The notes below the pieces were generated by a model. It did no database searches and was not told where the DNA came from. It was given only the letters and a program-made list of their open reading frames with translations. A program made the position numbers and the translations under genes. A stretch of 64,000 bases of DNA, from assembly GCF_008704855.1 (NCBI RefSeq), contig NZ_CP023691.1, forward strand, positions 6,758,001-6,822,000. The letters run 5' to 3'. Every line of letters begins with the position of its first letter. Within the stretch, counting starts at the first letter, position 1. This DNA comes from Streptomyces platensis. GTDB taxonomy: Bacteria; Actinomycetota; Actinomycetes; Streptomycetales; Streptomycetaceae. This document shows, piece by piece, positions 27,781-35,930 of the stretch.

Positions 27781-28986
27781 ATGGCTCACAAGCGTTCCAG
27801 CAAGAAGCGGCTTGTCACGGCGATATCCGCCGCTGTTGCCGCCACTGGTATCGCCGCCGTCACCGCGGTCACCGCGGGCGCGTCCCCGGCCGCCGAAGGC
27901 AAGATCTACGGAGCCGAGGCGAAGGGCGCCGTGAACGGCAGCTACATCGTCATGATGAAGAAGGGCATCCGTACCGCGGAGAGCGGTGACCTGGCCGACA
28001 AGTACGGCGGCGAGGTCAAGCGGAAGTACTCCTCCGCCATCGACGGCTTCTCGGCGACCGGTCTGAGCACCGAAGAGGCCAAGCAGCTCGCCGCCGACCC
28101 GGCCGTCGACAAGGTTGTCCAGAACAAGAAGTTCCACATCGACGGCGCCCAGGCCAACCCGCCGTCGTGGGGCCTGGACCGCATCGACCAGGCGGACACC
28201 AAGGGCGACAAGAAGTACAACTACCCCGACAGCGCGGGTGAGGGCGTCACCGCCTACGTCATCGACACCGGCGTCCACATCAAGCACAAGGACTTCGGCG
28301 GCCGGGCGTCGTGCGGCTTCAACGCCATCGACGGCAGCGACAAGGCCGAGGACGACAACGGCCACGGCACGCACGTCGCGGGCACCATCGGCGGTACCGA
28401 GCACGGCGTCGCCAAGAAGGCCAAGATCGTTGGCGTCAAGGTCCTGGACGGTGAGGGCTCCGGCACCACCGAGCAGGTCGTCGCGGGCATCGACTGGGTC
28501 ACCAAGAACCACAAGGGTCCCTCGGTCGCCAACATGTCGCTGGGTGGCGGCGCGGACGAGGCACTCGACGCGGCCGTGAAGAAGGCCATCGACGCCGGTG
28601 TCACCTTCGCCGTCGCGGCGGGCAACGAGTCCTCCGACGCGGGCCAGGGCTCCCCGTCGCGGGTGAAGGAAGCCATCACCGTGGCCTCCAGCACCAAGGA
28701 CGACGAGCAGTCCGACTTCTCCAACTTCGGCAAGGTGGTCGACCTTTACGCCCCCGGCTCCGACATCACCTCGGACTGGAACACCGGCGACGACGCCACC
28801 AAGACGATCTCCGGCACGTCCATGGCGACCCCGCATGTCGTCGGTGCCGCCGCGGTCTACCTGGCCGGTCACAAGGACGCCAAGCCGGCCGACGTGGAGA
28901 AGGCCCTGACCGACGGCGCCACGCCCGACAAGATCACGAACCCGAGCGAGGGCACGCCCAACAAGCTGCTGAAGGTCGTCAAGTAA
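27781..28986 (+). CDS. Secreted subtilisin-like serine protease (S8 family)
   Basis: 401-residue preproprotein. Signal peptide is residues 1-34 (HKRSSKKRLVTAISAAVAAT then TAGASPA). An I9-type propeptide follows (SYIVMMKKGI, GFSATGLSTEEAKQL, VVQNKKFHID). The mature protease begins near PPSWGLDRIDQ. The catalytic triad is Asp162 (YVIDTGVH), His195 (NGHGTHVAG) and Ser347 (SGTSMATPH). The oxyanion Asn is in FAVAAGNESSD. It is unusually Lys- and Asp-rich with many AAG codons, compatible with high expression. It degrades extracellular protein, probably in nutrient scavenging or growth-phase turnover. A strong terminator follows. Confidence 0.96.
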   Translation: MAHKRSSKKRLVTAISAAVAATGIAAVTAVTAGASPAAEGKIYGAEAKGAVNGSYIVMMKKGIRTAESGDLADKYGGEVKRKYSSAIDGFSATGLSTEEAKQLAADPAVDKVVQNKKFHIDGAQANPPSWGLDRIDQADTKGDKKYNYPDSAGEGVTAYVIDTGVHIKHKDFGGRASCGFNAIDGSDKAEDDNGHGTHVAGTIGGTEHGVAKKAKIVGVKVLDGEGSGTTEQVVAGIDWVTKNHKGPSVANMSLGGGADEALDAAVKKAIDAGVTFAVAAGNESSDAGQGSPSRVKEAITVASSTKDDEQSDFSNFGKVVDLYAPGSDITSDWNTGDDATKTISGTSMATPHVVGAAAVYLAGHKDAKPADVEKALTDGATPDKITNPSEGTPNKLLKVVK

Positions 28987-29011
28987 TCACCTGACTCCCT
29001 CAGCTTCCACA

Positions 29012-29054
29012 CGCCGGCCGCCGCGCTCGCCCCCACGGGGCGCGGCGGCCGGCG
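29012..29054 (+). terminator. Terminator after the subtilisin gene
   Basis: CGCCGGCCGCCGCGC and GCGCGGCGGCCGGCG form a perfect 15-bp stem with a 13-base loop, starting 26 bases after the stop. Confidence 0.85.
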
Positions 29055-29128
29055 CCGTTGTGCGCTCCGCCGCGCTGCGTTCGGACGGTTCCAACGCCCC
29101 TCCGCGGCCGCCGAAGCGACCTCCGGCG

Positions 29129-29165
29129 TAGACACTGTCTACTGCCATGCGGTAGACAGTGTCTA
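29129..29165. promoter_or_regulatory. Double palindromic operator and probable leaderless promoter of the TetR/MFS operon
   Basis: Two 13-bp palindromes, TAGACA-C-TGTCTA (29129-29141) and TAGACA-G-TGTCTA (29153-29165), lie 24 bp apart. Together they form a larger perfect 14-bp dyad around TGCCATGCG. The second ends on the A of the ATG at 29165. TAGACA at 29129 and 29153 could serve as -35 and -10 with an 18-bp spacer, placing transcription start at or near the ATG. There is no Shine-Dalgarno, which fits a leaderless mRNA. The encoded TetR protein is the obvious ligand, giving autorepression. Confidence 0.8.
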
Positions 29166-29752
29166 TGAGTGATCAAGACGCGGCGGGCCTGCGCGCCCGT
29201 TTGGTGCAGGCCGGCATCGATCTGCTGACCGAAAAGGGCGTGCAGGCCCTGTCGTTGCGGGAGATCGCCCGCCGGGCCGGGGTCTCCCACGGGGCCCCGC
29301 GGCGCCACTTCCCCACCCATCTGTCCCTGCTGTCCGCCATCGCCCGCCAGGGCTTCGCCGATCTGGCCGACCAGGTCGCGACGCACATCGACGGCCACCG
29401 GACGGATCCCCGCGCCCAGCTCATGGCCCTGGGGCGCGGCTACCTCGACTTCGCGCTGACCCACCGCGGCATGTTCGAGCTGATGTTCCGTCATGACCTG
29501 CTGGAGAGCAACCATCTCGGCCTCCGGGAAACCAGCCTGCCGCTCTTCCGGACACTCGTCGACCTCGTCTCCCGGGCACGGCCGCAGTCCGTTCTGCCCC
29601 CGCCGGTCGTCGCGGGCGCCCTGTGGAGCAATCTGCACGGCATCGCCCAGCTCTGGAGGTGGGGGAGCCTGCAACTCGCCACGGGAGCCGACGAGGTCGA
29701 GCCGCTGCTCCGGGCCGCCCTGGACGCGCACCTCGGGCCGGCCGGCCGATGA
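29165..29752 (+). CDS. TetR family transcriptional regulator
   Basis: 195 residues. The N-terminal helix-turn-helix (LVQAGIDLLTEKGVQALSLR, EIARRAGVSHGAPRRHFPTH) is followed by a ligand domain of the TetR_C_33-like type (FALTHRGMFELMFRHDL, GALWSNLHGIAQLWRWGSLQ). The ATG at 29165 is the last position of the operator dyad and has no ribosome site, so leaderless translation is likely. The stop overlaps the MFS start by four bases (ATGA), so both are one operon. Likely role: repressor of the efflux pump, released by a pump substrate. Confidence 0.93.
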   Translation: MSDQDAAGLRARLVQAGIDLLTEKGVQALSLREIARRAGVSHGAPRRHFPTHLSLLSAIARQGFADLADQVATHIDGHRTDPRAQLMALGRGYLDFALTHRGMFELMFRHDLLESNHLGLRETSLPLFRTLVDLVSRARPQSVLPPPVVAGALWSNLHGIAQLWRWGSLQLATGADEVEPLLRAALDAHLGPAGR

Positions 29753-31365
29753 CCACCCGACGCCTGCAACGCCTCGTCCTCACCGGCAGTGTCACCGGGG
29801 CCGTGATCGTCGCCCTGGACGGCACCGTACTCACCGTGGCGCAACCCGCCCTCCAACGGGATCTGCACGCCTCATTCGGGCAGGTCCAGTGGACCAGCAC
29901 CGGCTATCTCATCGCCGTGGCGAGCCTGCTGGTCTTCGCCGGCCGGCTCGGTGACCGCTACGGCCACCAACAGCTCTTCGCCCTCGGGATCCTGGGCTTC
30001 GGCGCCACCTCGGCGGCCATCGGCCTGGCCCCCGGCGTCGGCTGGGTGATCGCACTACGGGTGGCCCAGGGCATCTTCGGCGCCCTCCTGCAACCCGCCA
30101 CCCTGGGCATGCTCCGCGCCACCTATCCCCCCGACCGACTCGGCATGCCCCTCGCCCTGCGCACCAGCGCCATCGGGCTGGCGGCCGCCGCCGGACCGGT
30201 TCTCGGCGGCGCGCTGGTCGCGCATTGGGGATGGCGGGCGGTCTTCTTCCTCAATGTGGTGCCGGCGTGTCTGATGGGGGGGTTGGCGTTGGTTGTTCGG
30301 AGGGCTGCTCTTGCCCCCGCCCCCGCCCCCGCCCCCGCCCCCATCCCTCCCTCCGCCTCCGCCTCCTCTTTCGCGCCCGGGGAGGCATCCGCCGGCGGCG
30401 CCGGTCCCACCGCCGCCGGCCCCACCACCACTGGCGGCGCCCGCCCCGCAGGTGGCCTCGACCTACCCGGTGCCTGTCTCCTCGCGCTGGCCCTGGTGAG
30501 TCTCGTGCACACCCTCGTCGCCCTTCCGGAAACCGGTTGGACGGTGGTCACCGCACTGGGCGGAGTTGCGGCCGCGTTCGCCTGCGGTGCCTTCATCCGG
30601 CACGAGCGCCGCACCGCGAGCCCGCTGGTCCCCCTCTCCGTGGTCGGTTCGACCACCATTGCCTCGGCCCTTGCCGTCCTCCTCTCCGCGTCAGCGGCCC
30701 TGTTCGGCACGCTGTTCGTCAGCACCTACTTCCTTCAGGACGTCCTCGCGCTGGACCCGCTGGAGAGCGGTCTGCGCGTGCTGCCCCTGGCCGTGCTGAT
30801 GGTGCTGAGCGCCCCGGCCTCGGCCGTACTACAGCGCCGGTACGGCCCCCGCCGGACGACCGTGACGGCGATGACTCTCCTCACCCTCGGCATCCTCGCG
30901 CTGTCCCAACTCGACCGGAACTCGACGGCACCGGCCATCGGCGCGGGCTTCCTCCTACTGGGCGCCGGCTTCGGCACGGTAATGGTCACGGCGACGGCCG
31001 TCATCGTGCGCCACGTGCCCACGGCTCACGCCGGAGTAGCGGGCGGCCTCCAGCAAACCGCGATGAACATCGGCCCGACCCTGGGCGTAGCCACCGCCAC
31101 CGTGCTGGTGACTCTCACGGCCCCCGCCACCACGGGCGACCACTCACCCGGCGCACCACACTGGACCGCCGAAGCCTTCCTCTCCGCGATGGGCCCCACC
31201 CTCCTGACCCTGGCGGCCGTCGCCGCAACCGGCGCTATGGCCGCGGTCAAGCTCCCGCGCAGCACCACGGCCGACGGTGATTCCCGGCAGCCGCCCGCAG
31301 TCGGCGGCGTGCGTGATCGCGACCTGTCCGAAGTATCCGAAGCAACCTGCCATGACGTCCGGTGA
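29749..31365 (+). CDS. MFS drug transporter, DHA2/EmrB-QacA type
   Basis: 538 residues with about 14 predicted helices. Characteristic segments: ALDGTVLTVAQPALQRDL in helix 1, QWTSTGYLIAVASLLVFAGR and LGDRYGHQ (motif A), RVAQGIFGALLQPATLGML (motif B), and AAAAGPVLGGALVAHWGWR with FFLNVVPA (motif C region). It would export drugs or metabolites using the proton gradient. The loop after helix 6 has an Ala-Pro run from five perfect GCCCCC hexamers (30313-30342) and a Gly/Ala-rich stretch, a slippage-prone insert. Cotranscribed with the TetR gene. Confidence 0.93.
   Translation: MTTRRLQRLVLTGSVTGAVIVALDGTVLTVAQPALQRDLHASFGQVQWTSTGYLIAVASLLVFAGRLGDRYGHQQLFALGILGFGATSAAIGLAPGVGWVIALRVAQGIFGALLQPATLGMLRATYPPDRLGMPLALRTSAIGLAAAAGPVLGGALVAHWGWRAVFFLNVVPACLMGGLALVVRRAALAPAPAPAPAPIPPSASASSFAPGEASAGGAGPTAAGPTTTGGARPAGGLDLPGACLLALALVSLVHTLVALPETGWTVVTALGGVAAAFACGAFIRHERRTASPLVPLSVVGSTTIASALAVLLSASAALFGTLFVSTYFLQDVLALDPLESGLRVLPLAVLMVLSAPASAVLQRRYGPRRTTVTAMTLLTLGILALSQLDRNSTAPAIGAGFLLLGAGFGTVMVTATAVIVRHVPTAHAGVAGGLQQTAMNIGPTLGVATATVLVTLTAPATTGDHSPGAPHWTAEAFLSAMGPTLLTLAAVAATGAMAAVKLPRSTTADGDSRQPPAVGGVRDRDLSEVSEATCHDVR
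30313..30342 (+). repeat. GCCCCC hexanucleotide repeat x5 in the MFS gene
   Basis: Five perfect tandem GCCCCC units encode (Ala-Pro)5 in the central cytoplasmic loop. Gain or loss of a unit keeps the frame. Confidence 0.9.
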
Positions 31366-31694
31366 CTGACCCGTCGACAACCAACCTCCTATTCCTCGGG
31401 GCCGCACGCCCGCCTTCCCGCGAGCGGCGTGTGACTCCGGCGCAGGCAGCCAGCCCCTCGGGACGCCACCAAGTCCCCGATGTCGAGCGGGCCCGGACTT
31501 CGTGCCAGGACGTGTCACCTCCGCTCCGATCACCTCCGCCGAGCACCGAGCTCCGTCCTGGGGCTCGATGCCTCCCAGCTAAGGTTCCGTTCCTCGATCG
31601 GCCCGCGCGGCTCTACGGAGAGTCGCCCCCCCTCCCGCCACCACCTGATGGCGGGTGGGGACACTCCGTACGCCCATCAACGTCGCGGCCGGTG
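31366..31694. other. 329-bp gap between convergent MFS and glycosyltransferase genes
   Basis: No gene is supported. The only structure is a 7-bp dyad CCCGCCA...TGGCGGG at 31634-31655, a plausible terminator for the leftward glycosyltransferase transcript. Confidence 0.5.
31634..31655 (-). terminator. Possible terminator of the glycosyltransferase gene
   Basis: CCCGCCA (31634-31640), loop CCACCTGA, TGGCGGG (31649-31655), about 40 bases past the glycosyltransferase stop. Confidence 0.45.
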
Positions 31695-32783
31695 TCAGCC
31701 GCCTGCGAGCGCCGTCCGTACCGGCGCTGTGTCGGCCCGGCCCTTCTCGTACACCGTGAGTCCCCGTGCCAGATGGAGAGGCACCAGCAGCAGTTCCACG
31801 ATGAGGGCCTTCCAGGCGTAGACGAGGTTGACGGCCTTGGTCGCGTAGACGCAGGGGATGTTCAACAGGACGGTGAAGAAAGGGAGTTTGCGGCGGTGGG
31901 CGGCGTAGAGGAGTGGCGGTGTTGTCAGGAGAAGTTCGGCGCCGGCCCACCACGCGAAGGCCAGAGCGGGTGGCTGGTCGGTTGTTGCGGTGAGGAGGAA
32001 GGGCGTCGCCCACCACAGGGGTGCGGTGAGGATCTCCAGGAGGGCGAGCAGCACCCAGACCGCCAGTAGGGGTTTGTGCAGGATCAGCCGCCCGAGGTGG
32101 AGCCGGACGTTCTGACAGAAGCCCGCCATCCAGCGCCAGACCTGTTTGCGGAGGTAGGTGAGGTCTTCCGGGTCGGCGGCCAGGGCGACGGCGTCGGAGA
32201 CGTAGACCGCGCGTCTGCCCGCGATCTGCTGGGACCACGTGTAGTCCATGTCCTCGACGATGGTTCGTTCCGGGAAGCCGCCGAAGGCAATCAGGTCGTC
32301 GCGTCGGAAGACGGAGCAGCAACCCGAGCAGACCATGGGGCTGTTGGCGCGGGCCTGGATGGGGCGGTGCCAATGGAAGCCGAAGAGATATTCGGTGGAG
32401 CGCCCGCGTTCCCAGAGTGTGCGGGTGTGGCGGGTGCGGACGGTGCCTGCGGCGACCGAGACGCCGGGGTCGTCGAAGACCGGCAGGACGGTCTCGATGT
32501 AGTCCGGCGCGAGGACGGTGTCGGCGTCCACGGCCAGTACGAGGTCGGTGGTGCATTGCGGCAGGGCGTAGTTCTGCGCCTTGGCCTTGCTGCCGAGATT
32601 GTGTGGCGGCCGCAGGACGGTCACCCCATGTGAGGCTGCCACCTCACCCGTGCGGTCCGTGGATGCGTCGTCCACTACCAAGACCCGGTCAGGCGGGACG
32701 GTTTGAGATGCGAGGGACTCCAGCGTGGCCGGCAGTCCCTCCTCCTCGTTGTGTGCGGGCACGATGACGGTGATGGTGTGCAT
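31695..32783 (-). CDS. Membrane glycosyltransferase family 2
   Basis: 362 residues with GGGGGAG upstream of the ATG. The GT-A fold shows VIVPAHNEEEGLPATLESL, VVDDASTDRT, VLAVDADTVLAPDY (DxD), FGGFPERTIVEDMDYTW (catalytic Asp) and YLRKQVWRWMAGF (Q-x-x-x-W), the set seen in processive NodC/hyaluronan-synthase-like enzymes. Two or three C-terminal hydrophobic segments (LLAVWVLLALLEILTAPLWW, AFAWWAGAELLLTTPPLLY) anchor it in the membrane. It probably extends a cell-surface polysaccharide from a nucleotide sugar; the sugar is unknown. A small hydrophobic ORF precedes it on the same strand. Confidence 0.9.
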   Translation of the reverse strand: MHTITVIVPAHNEEEGLPATLESLASQTVPPDRVLVVDDASTDRTGEVAASHGVTVLRPPHNLGSKAKAQNYALPQCTTDLVLAVDADTVLAPDYIETVLPVFDDPGVSVAAGTVRTRHTRTLWERGRSTEYLFGFHWHRPIQARANSPMVCSGCCSVFRRDDLIAFGGFPERTIVEDMDYTWSQQIAGRRAVYVSDAVALAADPEDLTYLRKQVWRWMAGFCQNVRLHLGRLILHKPLLAVWVLLALLEILTAPLWWATPFLLTATTDQPPALAFAWWAGAELLLTTPPLLYAAHRRKLPFFTVLLNIPCVYATKAVNLVYAWKALIVELLLVPLHLARGLTVYEKGRADTAPVRTALAGG

Positions 32784-32889
32784 GTCGTTCTCCCCCTGTC
32801 TTACGGATCGCGCTGACTACGACGGTGAGCAGTCCGATCACGCCGTAGACGATGGTGCTGATGCCGATGAACGGCAGTCCTCCGTGCAT
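32689..32889 (-). CDS. Possible small membrane protein upstream of the glycosyltransferase
   Basis: The ATG at 32889 opens 66 codons. The first 33 residues (HGGLPFIGISTIVYGVIGLL, TVVVSAIRKTG) are a credible membrane helix. The rest overlaps the glycosyltransferase start in another frame and is low-complexity His/Arg. No good ribosome site is seen. It may be a real small subunit or a chance hydrophobic ORF. Confidence 0.35.
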   Translation of the reverse strand: MHGGLPFIGISTIVYGVIGLLTVVVSAIRKTGGERHAHHHRHRARTQRGGGTAGHAGVPRISNRPA

Positions 32890-33184
32890 GTCACCGACGG
32901 TAGGGGGGGTTGCGCCCGGCGTGGTTCCGGAGGATCCCTCCTGTGGATAACTCGAGCGATGAGAGGGCGCACCGACGGGACGGAGTGCCGGCGCCTCGGC
33001 GGCGATGGAATGACGGACGGCACGCACATGTTCGGCCCGGTGCTCGGGGATGTCGCGAAGCAGGTCTACGGGCGGGCGGAGCGCGGCTGACGCCGGCCGG
33101 CGCGGGTAGTTCGTCGGTCGCGTCCAGCGAGCTGATTCCGCCGCGAGAGGTGGAGAGGGATCGCACGAGCGGCAGACTGGCCGC

Positions 33185-33778
33185 ATGACCCCATCGGATC
33201 CCAAAGCTGACCTTCGCTTCTACCTTCAGTCCGCCCGCGATGCCCTGCTGTGGAAGCTCGACGGGCTCTCGGAGTACGACATTCGCCGCCCGCTGACGCC
33301 GACCGGCACCAATCTCCTGGGACTGGTGAAACACGTGGCCAGTGTGGAGCTGGGTTACCTCGGCGACACCTTCGGACGGCCGTCCGGTGAGCCGCTGCCC
33401 TGGCTCGAAGATGCTGCCGAGACCAACGCCGATATGTGGGTCACCGCCGACGAGTCACGCGCGTACATCGTCGAGCTCTACCGCCGGGCGTGGGCGCACG
33501 CGGACGCGACGATCGACGCGCTGGCACTGGACACGATCGGCACGGTGCCGTGGTGGCCCAGCGGCAAGGACGAGGTGACGTTGCATCATGCTGTGGTGCG
33601 GGTGATTGCCGATACGCACCGGCACGCCGGTCATGCCGACATCCTCCGGGAACTCATGGACGGCGCCGTGGGGATGAACGAGGGCAACGACAGCATGGCG
33701 TCAAGCGATTCGGCCTGGTGGGAGAAGTATCGCAGCCGACTGGAGCGGGCCGCTCAGGAAGCGGACCGGGACGCGTAA
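33185..33778 (+). CDS. DinB/DUF664-type four-helix protein
   Basis: 197 residues. LRFYLQSARDALLWKLDGLS, GTNLLGLVKHVASVELGYLG and VRVIADTHRHAGHADILREL carry the three-His pattern (HVA, THRHAGH) that binds metal in the DinB superfamily. Many actinobacterial members are thiol-dependent (mycothiol or bacillithiol) transferases, detoxification enzymes or of unknown role. The gene stands alone. Confidence 0.85.
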   Translation: MTPSDPKADLRFYLQSARDALLWKLDGLSEYDIRRPLTPTGTNLLGLVKHVASVELGYLGDTFGRPSGEPLPWLEDAAETNADMWVTADESRAYIVELYRRAWAHADATIDALALDTIGTVPWWPSGKDEVTLHHAVVRVIADTHRHAGHADILRELMDGAVGMNEGNDSMASSDSAWWEKYRSRLERAAQEADRDA

Positions 33779-33931
33779 GTTCAGACCTGACCGGGATGGC
33801 CGGCCGACCGCCACGGCGGCCGGCCATCCGCCGACGCAGGCAGCGCCGGCGGGCCGCGCCAGCGGGCAGTCGAAGCGCGCAGCCAGCCGGCCTCGGCGGC
33901 CTCCTCTCGTCGGCCGCGGCCATGCCCCTCC

Positions 33932-34849
33932 CTACGACACCCTCTCCGCCACCACCGATGCCGCCTGCGCGATCAGCGCGTCGTCATACTTCGCGTCCTT
34001 CTGGGTGCGGTTCGACAGGATCGCTACGACGATGGGGGCGGCGTGGGGTGGCCAGACCACGGCGATGTCGTTGCGGGTGCCGTAGGTGCTGCCGGCGCCG
34101 GTCTTGTCGCCGACGAGCCAGGTTTTGGGCATACCGGCCTTGATGAGCTTCGCTCCGGTGGTGTTGGTCCGGAGCCACTTGGCGAGCTGTGCGCGTTCGC
34201 GCCGGGGCAGGGTGTCCCCGAGGACGAAGGAGCGCAGGTCCTTGGCGAAGGCCCGGGGTGTGGTCGTGTCCCTGGTGTCGTTCGGGGACCAGTCGTTGAG
34301 TTCCGGCTCGTGGCGGACCATCCGGGTGGTGTGGTCGCCCAGCTTCTCCAGTACGGCGTCGAGTCCCTTGGGGCCGCCGATCGAGTCGAACAGCAGATTG
34401 GCGGCGGTGTTGTCGCTGTAGCGGACGGCGGCATCACACAGGGCGCGCAGGGTCATCCCGGTGTCGACGTGTTTCTCGGAGACGGGGGAGTGGGGGACCA
34501 GGTCGTCGCGGGAGTAGGTGATCACCTTGTCCATGCCGGGCAGTGAGTACTTTTGCAGCACTGCGCCGGCGGCCAGGGCCTTGAAGGTGGAGGCGTGGGC
34601 GAAGCGTTCGTCCTGGTGGTAGGTGATCTCGCGGCCCGTGCCGGTGTTGATCGCGTAGACGCCGAGCCGGGCATCGAATTTTCGCTCAAGGTCCTTGAAT
34701 GCCTGGGCGGATGACTTCGGTGCCGCGTCCGTGTCTGCTGCCTTCGTGGTGGGGGAGGAGGCGGCCGGGGCGCCGCAGGCGGTGAGCGGGACGAGGGTGA
34801 GGGCGGCGAGCGCGCCGATGACCAGGCGCCGGGCTCGGGTGTGGGGCAT
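33932..34849 (-). CDS. bla: Class A beta-lactamase (lipoprotein)
   Basis: 305 residues. A lipoprotein signal (RRLVIGALAALTLVPLTAC, lipobox LTAC) anchors it outside the membrane. Active-site motifs are complete: Ser87-x-x-Lys90 (HASTFK), Ser145-Asp-Asn (YSDNTAA), Glu181 in EPELN, and Lys249-Thr-Gly (VGDKTGAG). It hydrolyses penicillins and possibly cephalosporins. It is divergent from the LysR-type blaA and the blaB gene, the arrangement described for the inducible Streptomyces cacaoi enzyme, so beta-lactam induction through BlaA/BlaB is expected. Confidence 0.96.
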   Translation of the reverse strand: MPHTRARRLVIGALAALTLVPLTACGAPAASSPTTKAADTDAAPKSSAQAFKDLERKFDARLGVYAINTGTGREITYHQDERFAHASTFKALAAGAVLQKYSLPGMDKVITYSRDDLVPHSPVSEKHVDTGMTLRALCDAAVRYSDNTAANLLFDSIGGPKGLDAVLEKLGDHTTRMVRHEPELNDWSPNDTRDTTTPRAFAKDLRSFVLGDTLPRRERAQLAKWLRTNTTGAKLIKAGMPKTWLVGDKTGAGSTYGTRNDIAVVWPPHAAPIVVAILSNRTQKDAKYDDALIAQAASVVAERVS

Positions 34850-34988
34850 GTCAGATCCTTTGGGAATCCCGGGCGCGCGAGGCGTACGGGCAGAGTGATG
34901 GGTGGCGGCCCTGTTCCCGGGCCTCGATTGCCGTGATCAGCCTGGCGTTCCGGCATCTATGCAGTCCAATGCGCTCATGAGGGTTTCC

Positions 34989-35930
34989 ATGCCGAAATCG
35001 CATAGGGTGCAGCTCGTGGATCTGGTGGGAGCGTGTCGTGCGTTTGTCAGCGTGAGCGAGCGCGGCAGTTTCACCGTCGGAGCGGCCGCCGCGCGGATGT
35101 CGCAGTCGGTGGCCAGCCGTCGTGTCGCCGCCCTTGAGGAACGCTTCGGTGAGCGGCTTTTCGAGCGAACGGCGCGGCGGGCCGTGCTCACGCCCTTCGG
35201 CCGGGACATGCTGCCGGCCGCCAGACAGCTGGTGCTCGCGGCCGATGTGCTGCAACACGAGGCGGAGACGGCCAAGCTCAAGCCGTGGCGGCTCGCGGTG
35301 CCCGACATCTGCTCCACCGCCGGTCTCGCCCGCCTCATCGCCGACGCACGAGGGCACGGCGTCACCCTCGATCTCCGCGCCGCGGCACCGGCGGAGCGGG
35401 CCGAGCTGCTGCACTCACAGCAGGTGCGTGCCGCCCTGCTCGCGGTCCCGCGGGACGAGGCGACCTGGTCGGTGCCGCTCGGGCTCGCCGGCGCGCAGGA
35501 TCCGGGAGGGAAGCGTCTCTATGTCGAGACGCTGCGCATGGGGCGCGCCGCGTTCGGCGAGCCCCGCCGTATCTGGATCCAGCCGGAGGACGATGTGCCG
35601 CATATCCGTGACCCGTTGACGCGGCTGCGCGATGCCGTCGGGCTGCGGCCCGCCCAGCTCGTCGTCGCGGCCGACCACACGACCGCCGCGGCGGAGGTGC
35701 TGTGCTCACGCGATGTGCTGCTCTGCTCGCCCGCACAGGCCCGGGAACTCGCCCTGCACTGGCGTCCCGTCGGCGAGATCGCACTCACCCGGGGGTTCGC
35801 CCTGGCCACCGCCGTGGCCGGCCACCCGGACCATATCCGTGCGCGTCTGGGGGACGACATCGCCCGCTGCCTCGGCGCCGACGAGGGCGCCGACGAGACC
35901 GTGGAGACGCCCGGGGCGGTGGTGACATGA
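34989..35930 (+). CDS. blaA: LysR-type activator of beta-lactamase (BlaA-like)
   Basis: 313 residues from the ATG at 34989, with GAGGG five bases upstream. A GTG at 35016 (VDLVGACRAF) is an alternative start. The N-terminal helix-turn-helix reads SERGSFTVGAAAARMSQSVA and SRRVAALEERFGERLF; the effector domain follows. It is divergent from the beta-lactamase gene across about 140 bp and its stop overlaps blaB (ATGA). By analogy with S. cacaoi it binds the shared promoter region and activates bla. Confidence 0.88.
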   Translation: MPKSHRVQLVDLVGACRAFVSVSERGSFTVGAAAARMSQSVASRRVAALEERFGERLFERTARRAVLTPFGRDMLPAARQLVLAADVLQHEAETAKLKPWRLAVPDICSTAGLARLIADARGHGVTLDLRAAAPAERAELLHSQQVRAALLAVPRDEATWSVPLGLAGAQDPGGKRLYVETLRMGRAAFGEPRRIWIQPEDDVPHIRDPLTRLRDAVGLRPAQLVVAADHTTAAAEVLCSRDVLLCSPAQARELALHWRPVGEIALTRGFALATAVAGHPDHIRARLGDDIARCLGADEGADETVETPGAVVT

